Assembly: GCA_007695045.1 (NCBI GenBank)
Contig: REEP01000027.1
Location: forward strand, 1 to 33,384
DNA: 33,384 bases
Direction of reading: 5' to 3'
Source: Rhodospirillales bacterium
GTDB taxonomy: Bacteria > Pseudomonadota > Alphaproteobacteria > Rhodospirillales > Defluviicoccaceae
This document shows positions 1 through 9,171 of this stretch, piece by piece. The notes below the pieces were generated by a model, which saw only the letters and a list, made by a program, of their open reading frames with translations, searched no databases and was not told where the DNA came from. How positions within the stretch are numbered: the stretch's first letter is position 1; each line of letters begins with the position of its first letter. The translations under genes were made by a program, and so were the position numbers.

Positions 1-1059
1 GCGGACGCCGGGCACGGAATCGAGCATCGTGTCGTCTCGCTGATGGATGATGGCAACTACGGTCGGGAACTGCGCGCTGCCGGCGTCGCGTTGCATTGCC
101 TGAACCTGCACCAGCCCACGTTCTCTCCCGGGGCGGCGCTTGGGCTTGCTGGCATCATCCGGCGGTACCGGCCCGACACGCTCATGACGTGGCTGTATCA
201 CGCCGACCTCATGGGCACGCTGTGCGCCATGCTGGCGGGCGTGAGCCCGCGTCGCGTGGCCTGGAACCTGCGCTGTTCCGATATGGATTTCGACAGCTAT
301 GCGCCGACCACGCGTCGCGCCGTTCGCATGCTGGCCCGAATGTCGGCGTGGCCCGGCATCATCGCCGTTAACTCCGAAGCCGGCAAGCGGCACCACAAGG
401 CCCTCGGCTACCGGCCGCGCGCTTGGGCCTATCTGCCCAACGGACTGGACACGAACGAATGGCGTCCCGACCCTGGGGACCGCGCCCGGGTGCGTCGGGA
501 ACTGGATGTGTCGGACGGCGACGTGTTGATCGGCATGGTCGCACGCCGGGACCCTCAGAAAGACCACGCAACCTTCCTGGACGCCTGCGCGCGCTTGGCC
601 GCCGACCATCCGAACGTCCGTGTCCTGATGGTCGGACGGGGCACGTCCGAGCTAAGCCTTCCCGACGAACTCCACGCACGAGTCACGGCCCTGGAGTTTC
701 GGACCGACGTCCCCCGCCTGATGCGGGGGCTGGACCTGCATGTGTTGAGTTCCGCCTATGGCGAGGGCTTTCCCAACGTGGTTGCCGAAGCGATGGCCAG
801 CGAAGTGCCGTGCGTTGTCACCGACGTCGGCGATGCGGCCATGCTGGCGGCGAATCACGGATTAGTGGTGCCGCCGCGCGACCCGGCCGCGCTGGCGCGG
901 GCTATGTTGGCCCTCCTGACAGAAGGAGAGCAGCAACGGCAGCAGAGAGGTCGCGTCGCCCGAACGTACATCGTCGAAAATTTTCAGATCGACAAAGCTC
1001 TTGAACGCTACCGCACGGTTTGGCAACGGACATGGAGATCAAGCCTGTCTGGCCCATAA
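1..1059 (+). CDS. GT4-family glycosyltransferase, 5' end cut by window edge
   Basis: Retaining glycosyltransferase that would transfer a sugar from a nucleotide-sugar donor to a growing polysaccharide or glycolipid at the cytoplasmic face of the inner membrane. The reading frame is open from base 1, ahead of the first ATG at 43, and the usual N-terminal GGAE-type segment is missing, so roughly 40 residues lie outside the window. The C-terminal Rossmann half is complete: GMVARRDPQKDH begins the second domain, and YGEGFPNVVAEAMA (about 757–801) is the E-x7-E donor-binding motif typical of GT4 enzymes. The neighbouring AsnB-type amidotransferase and PrsT-like protein suggest an exopolysaccharide/exosortase locus extending to the left. 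The sugar specificity cannot be read from the sequence. The family call is strong; the pathway is inferred. Confidence 0.9.
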   Translation, partial: ADAGHGIEHRVVSLMDDGNYGRELRAAGVALHCLNLHQPTFSPGAALGLAGIIRRYRPDTLMTWLYHADLMGTLCAMLAGVSPRRVAWNLRCSDMDFDSYAPTTRRAVRMLARMSAWPGIIAVNSEAGKRHHKALGYRPRAWAYLPNGLDTNEWRPDPGDRARVRRELDVSDGDVLIGMVARRDPQKDHATFLDACARLAADHPNVRVLMVGRGTSELSLPDELHARVTALEFRTDVPRLMRGLDLHVLSSAYGEGFPNVVAEAMASEVPCVVTDVGDAAMLAANHGLVVPPRDPAALARAMLALLTEGEQQRQQRGRVARTYIVENFQIDKALERYRTVWQRTWRSSLSGP

Positions 1060-1136
1060 CGTCCTCTTTGCGCCTCGGTGTTTACGCCGGGCCGTCGCCT
1101 CGACATTATTCTGAATGAGGCCAAAATTGCTGAACC

Positions 1137-3038
1137 ATGTGCGGCATTGCCGGGTTGATTGACGCCGGTCGCGGCGGGGATGCGGCGGGGGTGGAGGGCG
1201 TGGCGGTGGCTATGGGTGACGCCATCGCCCATCGCGGGCCCGATGGCGCCGGGGTCTGGGTGGATGCCGGGGCGGGGCTGGCCCTCGCCCATCGCCGCCT
1301 CGCCATCGTCGATCTCAGCCCGGCCGGGGCGCAGCCGATGGTCTCATCCTGCGGGCGGTTCGTGATCGCCTACAACGGCGAGGTCTACAACGCCGGCGAC
1401 CTGCGCCGCCACCACCTGCCGGGCATCCGCTTCCGCGGCCATTCCGACACGGAAGCCATCCTTGAGAGCATCGCCGCCCGCGGCCTCGACACCACCCTCG
1501 CCGAGATGAACGGCATGTTCGCCTTCGCGCTGTGGGACCGGCAGGCGCGGATGCTGCACCTGGTCCGCGACCGGCTCGGCATCAAGCCGCTGTTCTTCGC
1601 GGCGGAGGGGCGGCGGCTGCTGTTCGGCTCGGAGTTGAAGGCGCTGCTGGCCGCCGGGCTCAGGCGGGACCTCGACCCGTCGTCCGTGGCCGCCTTCCTC
1701 CGCTATGCCTACGTCCCCGGACCGCACGCGATCTTTCGTGGCGTCGAGAAGGTCATGCCGGGGGAGGCGGTGACCATCGCCGCCGACGGCGCCATCGCAC
1801 GCCGCCGCTACTGGTGCCTGGACGAGATCGCCGCCGGCGGCCGCGCCGAGCCCATGGACGTGAGCGATGCCGAAGCGGCCGACCGGCTGGAGGCGTTGCT
1901 GGGCGATGCCATCGCCCGCCAGATGCTGGCCGACGTGCCGCTCGGCGCGTTTCTGTCGGGCGGGGTGGATTCCGCCACCGTGGCCGCGCTGATGGTCAAG
2001 GCCGGCAAGGGCACGGTGCGCACCTTCTCCATCGGCTTTCCCGATTTCGGCTTCGACGAATCGCCCCACGCCGCGGCGGTGGCCCGCCACCTCGGCACCC
2101 GGCACACGGAACTCACGGTGACGGCGCGGGAGGCCCTGGACGTGGTGCCGCGGCTGCCCGAGATGTACGACGAGCCGTTCGCCGACTCCTCGCAGATCCC
2201 GACCCACCTCGTCTCACGGTTGACCCGAAACCACGTCACCGTAGCGCTGTCCGGCGACGGCGGCGACGAACTGTTCGCCGGCTACAACCGCCATACCCTG
2301 GCCGCCGTGCATTGGCCACGGATCGCCCGGGTTCCGGCGCCCTTCCGCCGCGCCGTCGCTCGCATGATGGGGTGCATGTCGCCGGCGACGGTAGACAGAC
2401 TGGTCCGTCACATACCCGGGCTGCCGGCGCAACCCGGCGATAAGCTCGCCAAGCTGGCCGCCGTGCTGGCGCTGGACGGGCCCGACGCCTACCACCGCCT
2501 GGTGAGCCAGATCCCCGATCCCGCCCGTCACATGGACGCGCCGGAATACCGCACCCCGCTGGCGGCACCGCACGGCCTGAGCCTGCTCGACCGCATGCGT
2601 TTCGCCGACACCCTCACCTACCTGCCCGACGACATCCTGCAGAAAGTGGACCGCGCCTCCATGGCGGTGGCGCTGGAGGCGCGGCCGCCGCTGCTGGACC
2701 ACCGCCTGGTGGCGTTCGCCTGGCACCTGCCGCAGCGGTTCCTGATCCGCGGCGGCCGATCCAAGTGGCTGCTGCGCCGCGTGCTCGATCGCCACGTGCC
2801 GCGCGCGCTGATCGAACGGCCGAAGATGGGCTTCGCGGTGCCGTTGGCGGACTGGCTGCGCGGGCCGCTCAAGACCTGGGCCGAACACCTGCTCCTGGCC
2901 CCGGACTACGGCGGCGGCCTGTTGCGCCCGCAGCCCGCCCGCACGCTATGGCACGGGCACCAGAGCGGCGGCCGCAACCACGCCTACCAGCTCTGGACCC
3001 TGCTCATGTTCGAGGCGTGGCGCCGGCGCTGGGCGTGA
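1137..3038 (+). CDS. asnB: Asparagine synthase (glutamine-hydrolysing) / AsnB-type amidotransferase
   Basis: Uses glutamine-derived ammonia and ATP to amidate a carboxylate: aspartate in true AsnB, a sugar or surface-polymer substrate in polysaccharide-cluster paralogues. The protein of 633 residues starts MCGIAGLID, so Cys2 becomes the N-terminal nucleophile of the class II glutaminase domain (about residues 2–220; RHRGPDG-like and YNGEVYN motifs are present). The synthetase domain carries the PPi loop SGGVDS at residues 274–279 and SGDGGDELFAGY further on. Length matches the family. The start is fixed by the required Cys2, although the only upstream purine-rich stretch (GAGG) sits unusually far from the ATG. 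It follows a glycosyltransferase by 77 bp and converges on the PrsT-like gene with a 40 bp gap. Context favours a polysaccharide-linked amidotransferase over housekeeping asparagine synthesis, but this is inference. Confidence 0.92.
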   Translation: MCGIAGLIDAGRGGDAAGVEGVAVAMGDAIAHRGPDGAGVWVDAGAGLALAHRRLAIVDLSPAGAQPMVSSCGRFVIAYNGEVYNAGDLRRHHLPGIRFRGHSDTEAILESIAARGLDTTLAEMNGMFAFALWDRQARMLHLVRDRLGIKPLFFAAEGRRLLFGSELKALLAAGLRRDLDPSSVAAFLRYAYVPGPHAIFRGVEKVMPGEAVTIAADGAIARRRYWCLDEIAAGGRAEPMDVSDAEAADRLEALLGDAIARQMLADVPLGAFLSGGVDSATVAALMVKAGKGTVRTFSIGFPDFGFDESPHAAAVARHLGTRHTELTVTAREALDVVPRLPEMYDEPFADSSQIPTHLVSRLTRNHVTVALSGDGGDELFAGYNRHTLAAVHWPRIARVPAPFRRAVARMMGCMSPATVDRLVRHIPGLPAQPGDKLAKLAAVLALDGPDAYHRLVSQIPDPARHMDAPEYRTPLAAPHGLSLLDRMRFADTLTYLPDDILQKVDRASMAVALEARPPLLDHRLVAFAWHLPQRFLIRGGRSKWLLRRVLDRHVPRALIERPKMGFAVPLADWLRGPLKTWAEHLLLAPDYGGGLLRPQPARTLWHGHQSGGRNHAYQLWTLLMFEAWRRRWA

Positions 3039-3078
3039 GCCGCATCTTCTCCCGCCCAACTCGCCGCTTCCGAACCCC

Positions 3079-5907
3079 TCAGCCCTTGGCCTCCAGCTCG
3101 CGCAGCATCGCCTCGGCCTCGTCGCGCTTGGTGAACGGCGTGCCGAGATCGAGGGCGCGCCGCAGGACGTCGCGGGCCTCCTCCGTCTGGCCGGCCGCGG
3201 CCAGTGCCTGGGCGAAATGGTACTGGATCGTGGCGTTGTCGGGGACGCCGCTCGCGGCTTGGCGCAACAGCGTCACCGCCCGGGCCGTCTCCCCCCGCGC
3301 CAGCTCGATCATGCCAAGGGTGTCGGCGACGCCCGGATGATCGGGCGCCACGTCATGGGCGCGCAGGGCGTGCCGACGCGCTTCCGAGATGGCACCGTCC
3401 TCATACAGGAACCAAGCCAAATTGTTCTGCGCGACCCAGACGCCGGGCTCGATCCGGACAATGTCCCGCAGAACCGCTTTCGCATCGTCACGCCGATCGA
3501 GCGCGATGTAATACTCGCTCAGCCGCACCATGAGCGCCAGATTGTCCGGGTGGGCGGCGAGCCCGTCCTTCAGTGCGGCAATCGCCGCGTCGGGGTCGCC
3601 GGCTTGCCAGCGGGCGAGCGACAGGGCCGCTGAGAGTTCGACGCTGGGCACCTGTTCCAGAGCCTGCTCGTAGAACGCAGCGGCCTCGGCGGGGTTGCCT
3701 TCCGCCGCGGCCAACTGCCCCTGAAGGACGATCACGCCGACGCGCTCCGGATCGCTGGCGGCAAGCTCCGTCACCAGCGGTCGCGCCGCCTCGACATCGC
3801 CGGCGCCGATCATCACGCCGGCCAGGGCGGACTTGGCGCCGAAATGTGCCGGATCCAGCTCCAGGGCCCGGTTCAAGGCGTCCTTGGCGTCGTCCAGACG
3901 CTGCAGGCGCAGGTAGGCCCCGCCGAGCAGGAAATGTCCCTCGGCCACGTCCGGGGCCGCCGCCGTGAGGCGCTCCAGATCGCGCGCGGCCTCGGCCGGC
4001 CGGTCGGTTTGAAGGTACGCTTGGCCACGTACCGCCAGCATCGCCGCATTCTCGCCCGCGGCCTCCGCCACTGGCTCCGTGATCTCAAGCGCCCGTTCCG
4101 GGGCGCGTTCCGCCATGAAGCCCTGGGCCAGCCCCAGCCGCGGGGCGATCGCATCCGGGTTGGCCGCGACCGCCTGTTCCAGCCGCTCTCGCGCCATCTC
4201 CGTGCGTCCGGCGTTCTGTTCCAGCGCCGCCAGGCGCATCAGCGTCGGGAAATGGTCCGGCTGGCTTTCCAGGACGCTTTCCAGCAAAGTCCGCGCCTCA
4301 TCCACGTCGCCGTCCTGAAGCGCGATCTGCGCCAGATTGTTAGCGGCATCGCTCCGTCCCGGCTCCAGTTCCAAGGCCCGCTCGAAGGCGACTCGCGCGG
4401 CGTCGACGTCGCCCTTGCCGGCATGGGCGCCGCCTGAGAGCACCAGCCAGGCGACGTCGTCCGGATCGTCCGCCAGTTCTCGCTGGATCACCGCAAGCGC
4501 GTCGTCGAACCGGCCTTCGCGCATGTACCCCAAAGCCAGCGCCGCCTGCGCCCGCTGGAACTCGGGCGAGTCCTGAAGCCGCGGATCCAGTTCCAGCGCG
4601 GCCAGCAGTTCCTGTTCCGCGGCGCCGGTGTCGCCGGCCGCCATGCGCAGGACGCCCAGACGCGCGCGCAACCCGGCCTCGTCCGGCGACAGGGTCACCG
4701 CCCGTTCCATGAACGTGACGCTCTGCTGCATCCCCCCCTGTCCCTGGGCCGCGGCCGCGCTCAACAGGGTGAGATAGGCGTCGTCGTCCGGGATCCCCGC
4801 CGGCGCCGCCATCAGGGTCTGGTAGGCTTGGGTTTGGGCGCCGAGGCGCAGCTGCACGCCACCCAGCAGGCGGCGGGCGTAGGTATCCTCCGGCGCCTGC
4901 GCCAGATAGCGGGCGAGTTGATCGCGGGCCTGTTCGAAGGACGCCAGGCCGGCGTTCGCCGCGCCGGCGATGAACAAGGCCTGTCGGTGGTTCGGCGCGA
5001 GGCGCAGAATCTCATCGGCATGGCTGCGCGCCGTTTCCAGGTCCTGCTGCTGCAGGGCCACCAGCCCTTTTAACAAGGCAACGTCCCGGTTATTGCCGGC
5101 GCGCGCCCCCAGGCTTTCGAGCACGGTGGCGGCATCGTCCGCCCGGTTCTGAAAAACCAGTGACCGGGCGAGGCCGATCTGGGCCGAGACGCCCTGGGGC
5201 GCCAACGCCACCGCCTGCCGGTAGGCCGCCTCCGCCGCTTCCGGCTGACGCTGGGCCAGAAGCACGTCGCCCTTCAGGGCATTGAGAACCACGTCATCGG
5301 GGACCGCCGCGAGGCCCTCTTCGGCCAGTGCAAGGGCCTGCTCAAGGTCGTTTCGGGCGATGGCGGTCCGCACCAGCATCGCTTGCGCCCGGGCATGAGG
5401 CCGGTCCTGTTGCGCCTGGTCCAGCGCTTCCTCCGCCTCGTCCAGCCGGCCGAGCCGGAACAGCGCCTCACCCCGAACCGCGCGCCACTCCGCCGGTTGC
5501 GCCGCCGTCGGCAGTTCGGCGTCGGCGGCCGCGACAACGGCTTCGACGTCGCCGGTCAGAAGTCGGGCCTGCGCCAGTTTGAGCCGCACGTCCTCGTCGT
5601 CGAGGCCGAGGTTCTGCGCCCGTTCGAGCTGGTTGATCGCCCCGGCACCATCGCCTTGAAGCAAGTGGAATTCGCCCAGCAGGCGACGCGCCTCGGCATT
5701 CTGCGGTTCCTTCTGCAAGGCGTTGCGCAATTCGATGACGCCGGCGGCGATGTCGTTCTCGGCCTGGAACTCGATGGCACGGGCGACGTGCTCTTCGGCC
5801 GTGCGGGGCGGCGCCCCGTCGCATCCGGTCGCGCCAAAGATGCTCACGGCTCCCAGCACGGCGGCCACGCGGGTGCCGCGCCACACACCTTGGGTGAAGG
5901 ACTTCAT
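3079..5907 (-). CDS. prsT: PrsT-like TPR-repeat lipoprotein (PEP-CTERM/exosortase system)
   Basis: Large TPR protein of 942 residues with a hydrophobic N-terminal signal ending ATGCD, a plausible lipobox that would place the lipidated cysteine at residue 29. The rest is almost entirely tandem TPR-like helical hairpins (recurrent A-x-x-x-Y/L-x-x-A-L-x-L-x-P patterns such as ALELDPAHFGAKSALAGV and AVALAPQGVSAQIGLA). Length, lipoprotein signal and repeat architecture match the PrsT family found beside XrtA-type exosortase and EPS genes. Its role there is thought to be scaffolding of extracellular polysaccharide or protein export; the biochemical function is not established. Asp30 at +2 after the lipid cysteine would favour inner-membrane retention if the E. 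coli Lol rule holds. The start is supported by AGGAGG ten bases upstream of the ATG. The other exosortase genes would have to lie outside the window to the left. Confidence 0.75.
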   Translation of the reverse strand: MKSFTQGVWRGTRVAAVLGAVSIFGATGCDGAPPRTAEEHVARAIEFQAENDIAAGVIELRNALQKEPQNAEARRLLGEFHLLQGDGAGAINQLERAQNLGLDDEDVRLKLAQARLLTGDVEAVVAAADAELPTAAQPAEWRAVRGEALFRLGRLDEAEEALDQAQQDRPHARAQAMLVRTAIARNDLEQALALAEEGLAAVPDDVVLNALKGDVLLAQRQPEAAEAAYRQAVALAPQGVSAQIGLARSLVFQNRADDAATVLESLGARAGNNRDVALLKGLVALQQQDLETARSHADEILRLAPNHRQALFIAGAANAGLASFEQARDQLARYLAQAPEDTYARRLLGGVQLRLGAQTQAYQTLMAAPAGIPDDDAYLTLLSAAAAQGQGGMQQSVTFMERAVTLSPDEAGLRARLGVLRMAAGDTGAAEQELLAALELDPRLQDSPEFQRAQAALALGYMREGRFDDALAVIQRELADDPDDVAWLVLSGGAHAGKGDVDAARVAFERALELEPGRSDAANNLAQIALQDGDVDEARTLLESVLESQPDHFPTLMRLAALEQNAGRTEMARERLEQAVAANPDAIAPRLGLAQGFMAERAPERALEITEPVAEAAGENAAMLAVRGQAYLQTDRPAEAARDLERLTAAAPDVAEGHFLLGGAYLRLQRLDDAKDALNRALELDPAHFGAKSALAGVMIGAGDVEAARPLVTELAASDPERVGVIVLQGQLAAAEGNPAEAAAFYEQALEQVPSVELSAALSLARWQAGDPDAAIAALKDGLAAHPDNLALMVRLSEYYIALDRRDDAKAVLRDIVRIEPGVWVAQNNLAWFLYEDGAISEARRHALRAHDVAPDHPGVADTLGMIELARGETARAVTLLRQAASGVPDNATIQYHFAQALAAAGQTEEARDVLRRALDLGTPFTKRDEAEAMLRELEAKG

Positions 5908-6333
5908 TGGGTCTGGGCCTCCTGATGATTTTCGGATCGATGCGCGGCGGACCGCATGGTCAGGGCCTCTACCGCATGATCACGCACGTCCCCCACGTAC
6001 CTCGCTTCACTCACGGTTCCGTTGGATGGTTTCTTGCGTTGCCTCAAGCCAGACGCATTTAACACGGACCGTGACACAATTTAAGGTGTTGGTTCAAGGC
6101 GATTCTTCAAACCCGAATGCACGCGTCCCGGGCAGCGCCGCTGCCCGCGTGACGTCATGGCTGTATGTGTGTGCATCTTCGCCGAAATGGCCGAAGAAAC
6201 GCTCGGGTCGAAAGATCCATTGGGACTTTATCGCGTGCCGTGCCCTGGCGGCAAGTGGGCGCTTCGCCTGGCCGGTCCTCGCCGGTGTCGCACCTGCTGC
6301 GGGCGCCTGCGTGCACCGCCCCGAAGGGGTCGA
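5908..6333. other. Intergenic region upstream of the PrsT-like gene
   Basis: A 426 bp stretch between the SDR stop and the PrsT-like start, both on the minus strand. It includes the strong Shine-Dalgarno AGGAGG for the PrsT-like gene near 5918–5923 and a GC-rich hairpin at 6129–6147. An AT-richer part around 6055–6110 is the likeliest place for a promoter, but no convincing -35/-10 pair and no sigma-54 -24/-12 element was found on the minus strand. The small open frames here lack ribosome-binding sites and protein-like composition. Confidence 0.5.
6129..6147. repeat. GC-rich hairpin downstream of the SDR gene
   Basis: Perfect 8 bp inverted repeat CGGGCAGC–GCC–GCTGCCCG, with a further CACG/CGTG pairing at 6120–6123 and 6148–6151 across an asymmetric bulge. 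It lies about 190 bp beyond the stop of the SDR gene (minus strand) and has no adjoining T-tract, so it is at best a weak terminator or RNA-stabilising stem. Confidence 0.4.
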
Positions 6334-7200
6334 TCAGCCGCCGGCTTCGAACCCCGGATACAGCATCATACCGCCGTCCACATACAGTGTCGTGCCGGTG
6401 ATGTAGTCGGCGTAATCGGAGGCCAGCCACACCGCCGCCCGCCCGATGTCCGACGGCTCGCCGATACGGTTGTAGGGAACCAGTTTCATCAACGCGTGGT
6501 ATGCCTCGGGTGTTTCCCAGGCGTCGCGGTTGATCGGCGTCCGCACGGCACCGGGCGAGATGGCGTTGACCCGAATGCGCCAGGCCGCGACCTCCTGCGC
6601 CAAGCTCTTCATCATCATCAGGACGCCGCCCTTGGAGGCGGCGTAGTTAGCATGACCGGCCCACGGGATGGAATCGTGGACCGAACTCATGCAGATGATC
6701 TTGCCGGCGGCGCACGACACCTCGGGCACCACACCCTTGCGCCGGAAGGCGCGCACCGCTTCCCGGCAGCACAGGAACTGCCCGGTGAGGTTCACTCGGA
6801 GAACCATGTCCCAGTCGGCGAGGCTCATCTCGTCGAACGCGGCATCCCGCTGCACGCCGGCGTTGGCGACCAGGATGTCGATGCCGCCGAAGGTTTCCTG
6901 TATGCGCTGGAACATGCCCTGGACGGCGGCTTCGTCGGACACGTCGGCCTGGTGAGCGTAAGCCCGCACGCCGCAACGCTGCTCCACGGCCTCAACGACC
7001 TCCTGAGCCTCCTCGTCGCCGGAGTTGTAGTTGACCACCACGTCGGCACCGGCCCAGCCGAGTTCGATGGCGATCTCCCGCCCGATGCCGGAACTGCCGC
7101 CGGTGACCAGGGCCTTCTGGCCTTTAAGCGACAACTGACGCTCCGGGCTGGGCAGGACCGCTGGCGGGTAGCAGTCCGCCGCAGATGGCCGGTCGGTCAT
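6334..7200 (-). CDS. SDR-family oxidoreductase, glucose 1-dehydrogenase-like
   Basis: Short-chain dehydrogenase predicted to oxidise a sugar or polyol with NAD(P)+; best resemblance is to bacterial glucose 1-dehydrogenases (beta-D-glucose to gluconolactone). It shows the TGGSSGIG cofactor loop, VANAGV, MSSVH (catalytic Ser) and NYAASKGG (catalytic Tyr-x-x-x-Lys), and ends with TGTTLYVDGGMM as in classical SDRs. The ATG at 7200 is chosen over an upstream GTG at 7224 because AAGGAG sits eight bases before it; this gives 288 residues with a longer Pro-rich N-terminus than the usual 250–260. It lies 31 bp downstream of the GH15 gene on the same strand, so the two are probably cotranscribed: hydrolysis would release glucose and this enzyme would oxidise it. 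The exact substrate is inferred from fold and neighbour. Confidence 0.88.
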   Translation of the reverse strand: MTDRPSAADCYPPAVLPSPERQLSLKGQKALVTGGSSGIGREIAIELGWAGADVVVNYNSGDEEAQEVVEAVEQRCGVRAYAHQADVSDEAAVQGMFQRIQETFGGIDILVANAGVQRDAAFDEMSLADWDMVLRVNLTGQFLCCREAVRAFRRKGVVPEVSCAAGKIICMSSVHDSIPWAGHANYAASKGGVLMMMKSLAQEVAAWRIRVNAISPGAVRTPINRDAWETPEAYHALMKLVPYNRIGEPSDIGRAAVWLASDYADYITGTTLYVDGGMMLYPGFEAGG

Positions 7201-7231
7201 GTCCACCTCTCCTTTCTCTGTCACCGCGTTT

Positions 7232-9073
7232 TCAAGTCCCCGGCCCCAACGCCCGGTCGAGGTTCACGGCGGCGCTGATCAGCGCCAGATGGGTGAAGGC
7301 CTGCGGGTAATTGCCGAGCGCCTCGCCACAACTGCCCGTCTCCTCGGCATACAGGCCGACGTGGTTGGCATATCCGGTCATGCGCTCGAACATCAGCCTG
7401 GCCTCCTCCAGCCGGGCGGGATCGTGGCGACCGGCCCGGGTCAGCGCCTCCACCAGCCAGAAGGTGCAGATGTTGAATGTGCCTTCATCGCCCTGAACCC
7501 CATCGGCGCTTTCGCTCAGGCTGTAGCGATAGACAAGGTTGTCCGCCGTCAGCCCGCCCTTGTCGGGGGGCGCCAGGATGGCATCCAGGGTCGCGAGCAT
7601 GCGCGGATCCGTCGGCGCCACGAAGAAGGTCAGGGGCATCATCAGATTGGATGCATCCAGGCTGCTACCGTCATAGTGCTGAACGAACGCTCGGCGCGTC
7701 CCGTTCCATCCTCGCTGCATGATGTCGTTGTAGATGTCGTCGCGCACCTTGAGCCAGCGCGCCCGGTTGGCCGGAAAGGAGCGCTTGTCGGCGAGGCGGA
7801 TGCCGCGGTCCAGGGCAACCCAGCACATGAGCTTGGAATAGACGAACTGACGGCGACCGCTCCGTACTTCCCAGATGCCGTCGTCCGGCCGCTGCCAATG
7901 CTCGCAAACCCATTCGATCATGTGGTGAAGTGTTGTCCACAGATCGTAGGAAATGGGCTCCACATGCTTGTTGAACAGGTAGACGGCGTCCAGAAGTTCC
8001 CCATAAATGTCCAACTGGAACTGGTTGCGTGCATCATTGCCGATGCGGATGGGGCGTGACCCGCGGTAGCCCTCCAGGTGATCGAGGATTTGCTCAGGGG
8101 GCGCGGGGCCGCCGTCGATGCCGTACATCAGCTGCAACGGCCCATCCTCTTTCGGGGCCTTGCACACCTTGTCCAGGAAACCCATGAACTGTTCAGCTTC
8201 TGTCGTGAAGCCCAGGCGGATGAAGGCGTACACCGTGAACGCCGCGTCCCGCACCCAGGCGTAGCGGTAGTCCCAGTTGCGCTCGCCGCCGACACCCTCG
8301 GGCAGACTGCAGGTGGGGGCGGCGACGATGGCACCGGTCGGCGCGTAGGTCAGCAGCTTGAGGGCCAATGCCGAACGGTGCACCATCTCGCGCCAGCGCC
8401 CGCCGTATTGCGACCTTCCGAGCCAGTTGCGCCAGTAGGCGACGGTGTCCCGGAACATTTGTTCCGCTGCATCCGGGTTGACGGCCATGGCGGCGTCATC
8501 CTCGGCCGACAGCAGTTCGAGCACGAAGACGGCGGTTTCGCCCTCGCAAAGAGTGAAAGCGGCCGACACGCCGTTGCCGTCACTGCGCTCGAACGCGCAG
8601 TCGCCGGTCAGGCCCAGGCTGAGATCGGCCGCATTGAACATGACGCCATTGCTGGTTATGCGGACCACGTGTCGGGCGCGGCCGTAATCGAACGCGGGCC
8701 GGCAGTCGAGGCGAAAGGTCAGTTCGCCGCGATTGACGGTCAGCCGGCGCACCACCCGGTGATGATGGCGCTTGGCTGACGCACCGGATTCCAGCGGCAT
8801 AAAATCGGTCAGCTCGGCGGCCCCTTCCCGGGTCAGGAAGCGGGTGACGAGGACGTTCGTTTCCGGCCAGTAGAACTGCTTGTAGGTGACGTCCTCGATC
8901 GCCGGCGCGATCCGGAAGCGACCCCCCTTTTCGTCGTCCAGGATCGCCGCGAACACGCTGGGGGAGGCGAAGTTGGGCAGGCACAGCCAGTCGATGGAGC
9001 CGTTGATCCCGACCAGGGCGACCGTGTGCAGATCGCCGATCATTCCGTAGTTCTCGATCGGCTGGTAGGCCAT
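7232..9073 (-). CDS. Glycoside hydrolase family 15 protein (glucoamylase/trehalase-like)
   Basis: Cytoplasmic GH15 enzyme of 613 residues, expected to release glucose from the non-reducing ends of alpha-glucans or from trehalose by inversion. The N-terminal segment [20 protein letters not shown] with [17 protein letters not shown] is the beta-sandwich entry typical of bacterial GH15 'trehalase-like' proteins. The (alpha/alpha)6 barrel shows [21 protein letters not shown] and ends with [19 protein letters not shown], a family hallmark. There is no signal peptide. The start is supported by GGGAGG five bases before the ATG. It precedes the glucose-dehydrogenase-like SDR and lies in the same strand run as a starch-binding coiled-coil protein, which favours an internal glucan or trehalose substrate; substrate choice cannot be settled from sequence alone. 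Confidence 0.92.
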   Translation of the reverse strand: MAYQPIENYGMIGDLHTVALVGINGSIDWLCLPNFASPSVFAAILDDEKGGRFRIAPAIEDVTYKQFYWPETNVLVTRFLTREGAAELTDFMPLESGASAKRHHHRVVRRLTVNRGELTFRLDCRPAFDYGRARHVVRITSNGVMFNAADLSLGLTGDCAFERSDGNGVSAAFTLCEGETAVFVLELLSAEDDAAMAVNPDAAEQMFRDTVAYWRNWLGRSQYGGRWREMVHRSALALKLLTYAPTGAIVAAPTCSLPEGVGGERNWDYRYAWVRDAAFTVYAFIRLGFTTEAEQFMGFLDKVCKAPKEDGPLQLMYGIDGGPAPPEQILDHLEGYRGSRPIRIGNDARNQFQLDIYGELLDAVYLFNKHVEPISYDLWTTLHHMIEWVCEHWQRPDDGIWEVRSGRRQFVYSKLMCWVALDRGIRLADKRSFPANRARWLKVRDDIYNDIMQRGWNGTRRAFVQHYDGSSLDASNLMMPLTFFVAPTDPRMLATLDAILAPPDKGGLTADNLVYRYSLSESADGVQGDEGTFNICTFWLVEALTRAGRHDPARLEEARLMFERMTGYANHVGLYAEETGSCGEALGNYPQAFTHLALISAAVNLDRALGPGT

Positions 9074-9171
9074 GCCTGCCTCCCGCGTGGACCGTTGTCG
9101 TTGTCCGGCAGGTGAGGACGCGCGGACGGCGGTTCAATGGTCCCGCCGCCCGCTTGTCCCGAAGGCCGTCG

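Noticed and set aside
6157-7278. Plus-strand open frame over the SDR gene and the gap before the PrsT-like gene
   Set aside because: Antisense to the SDR signature motifs and without a ribosome-binding site.
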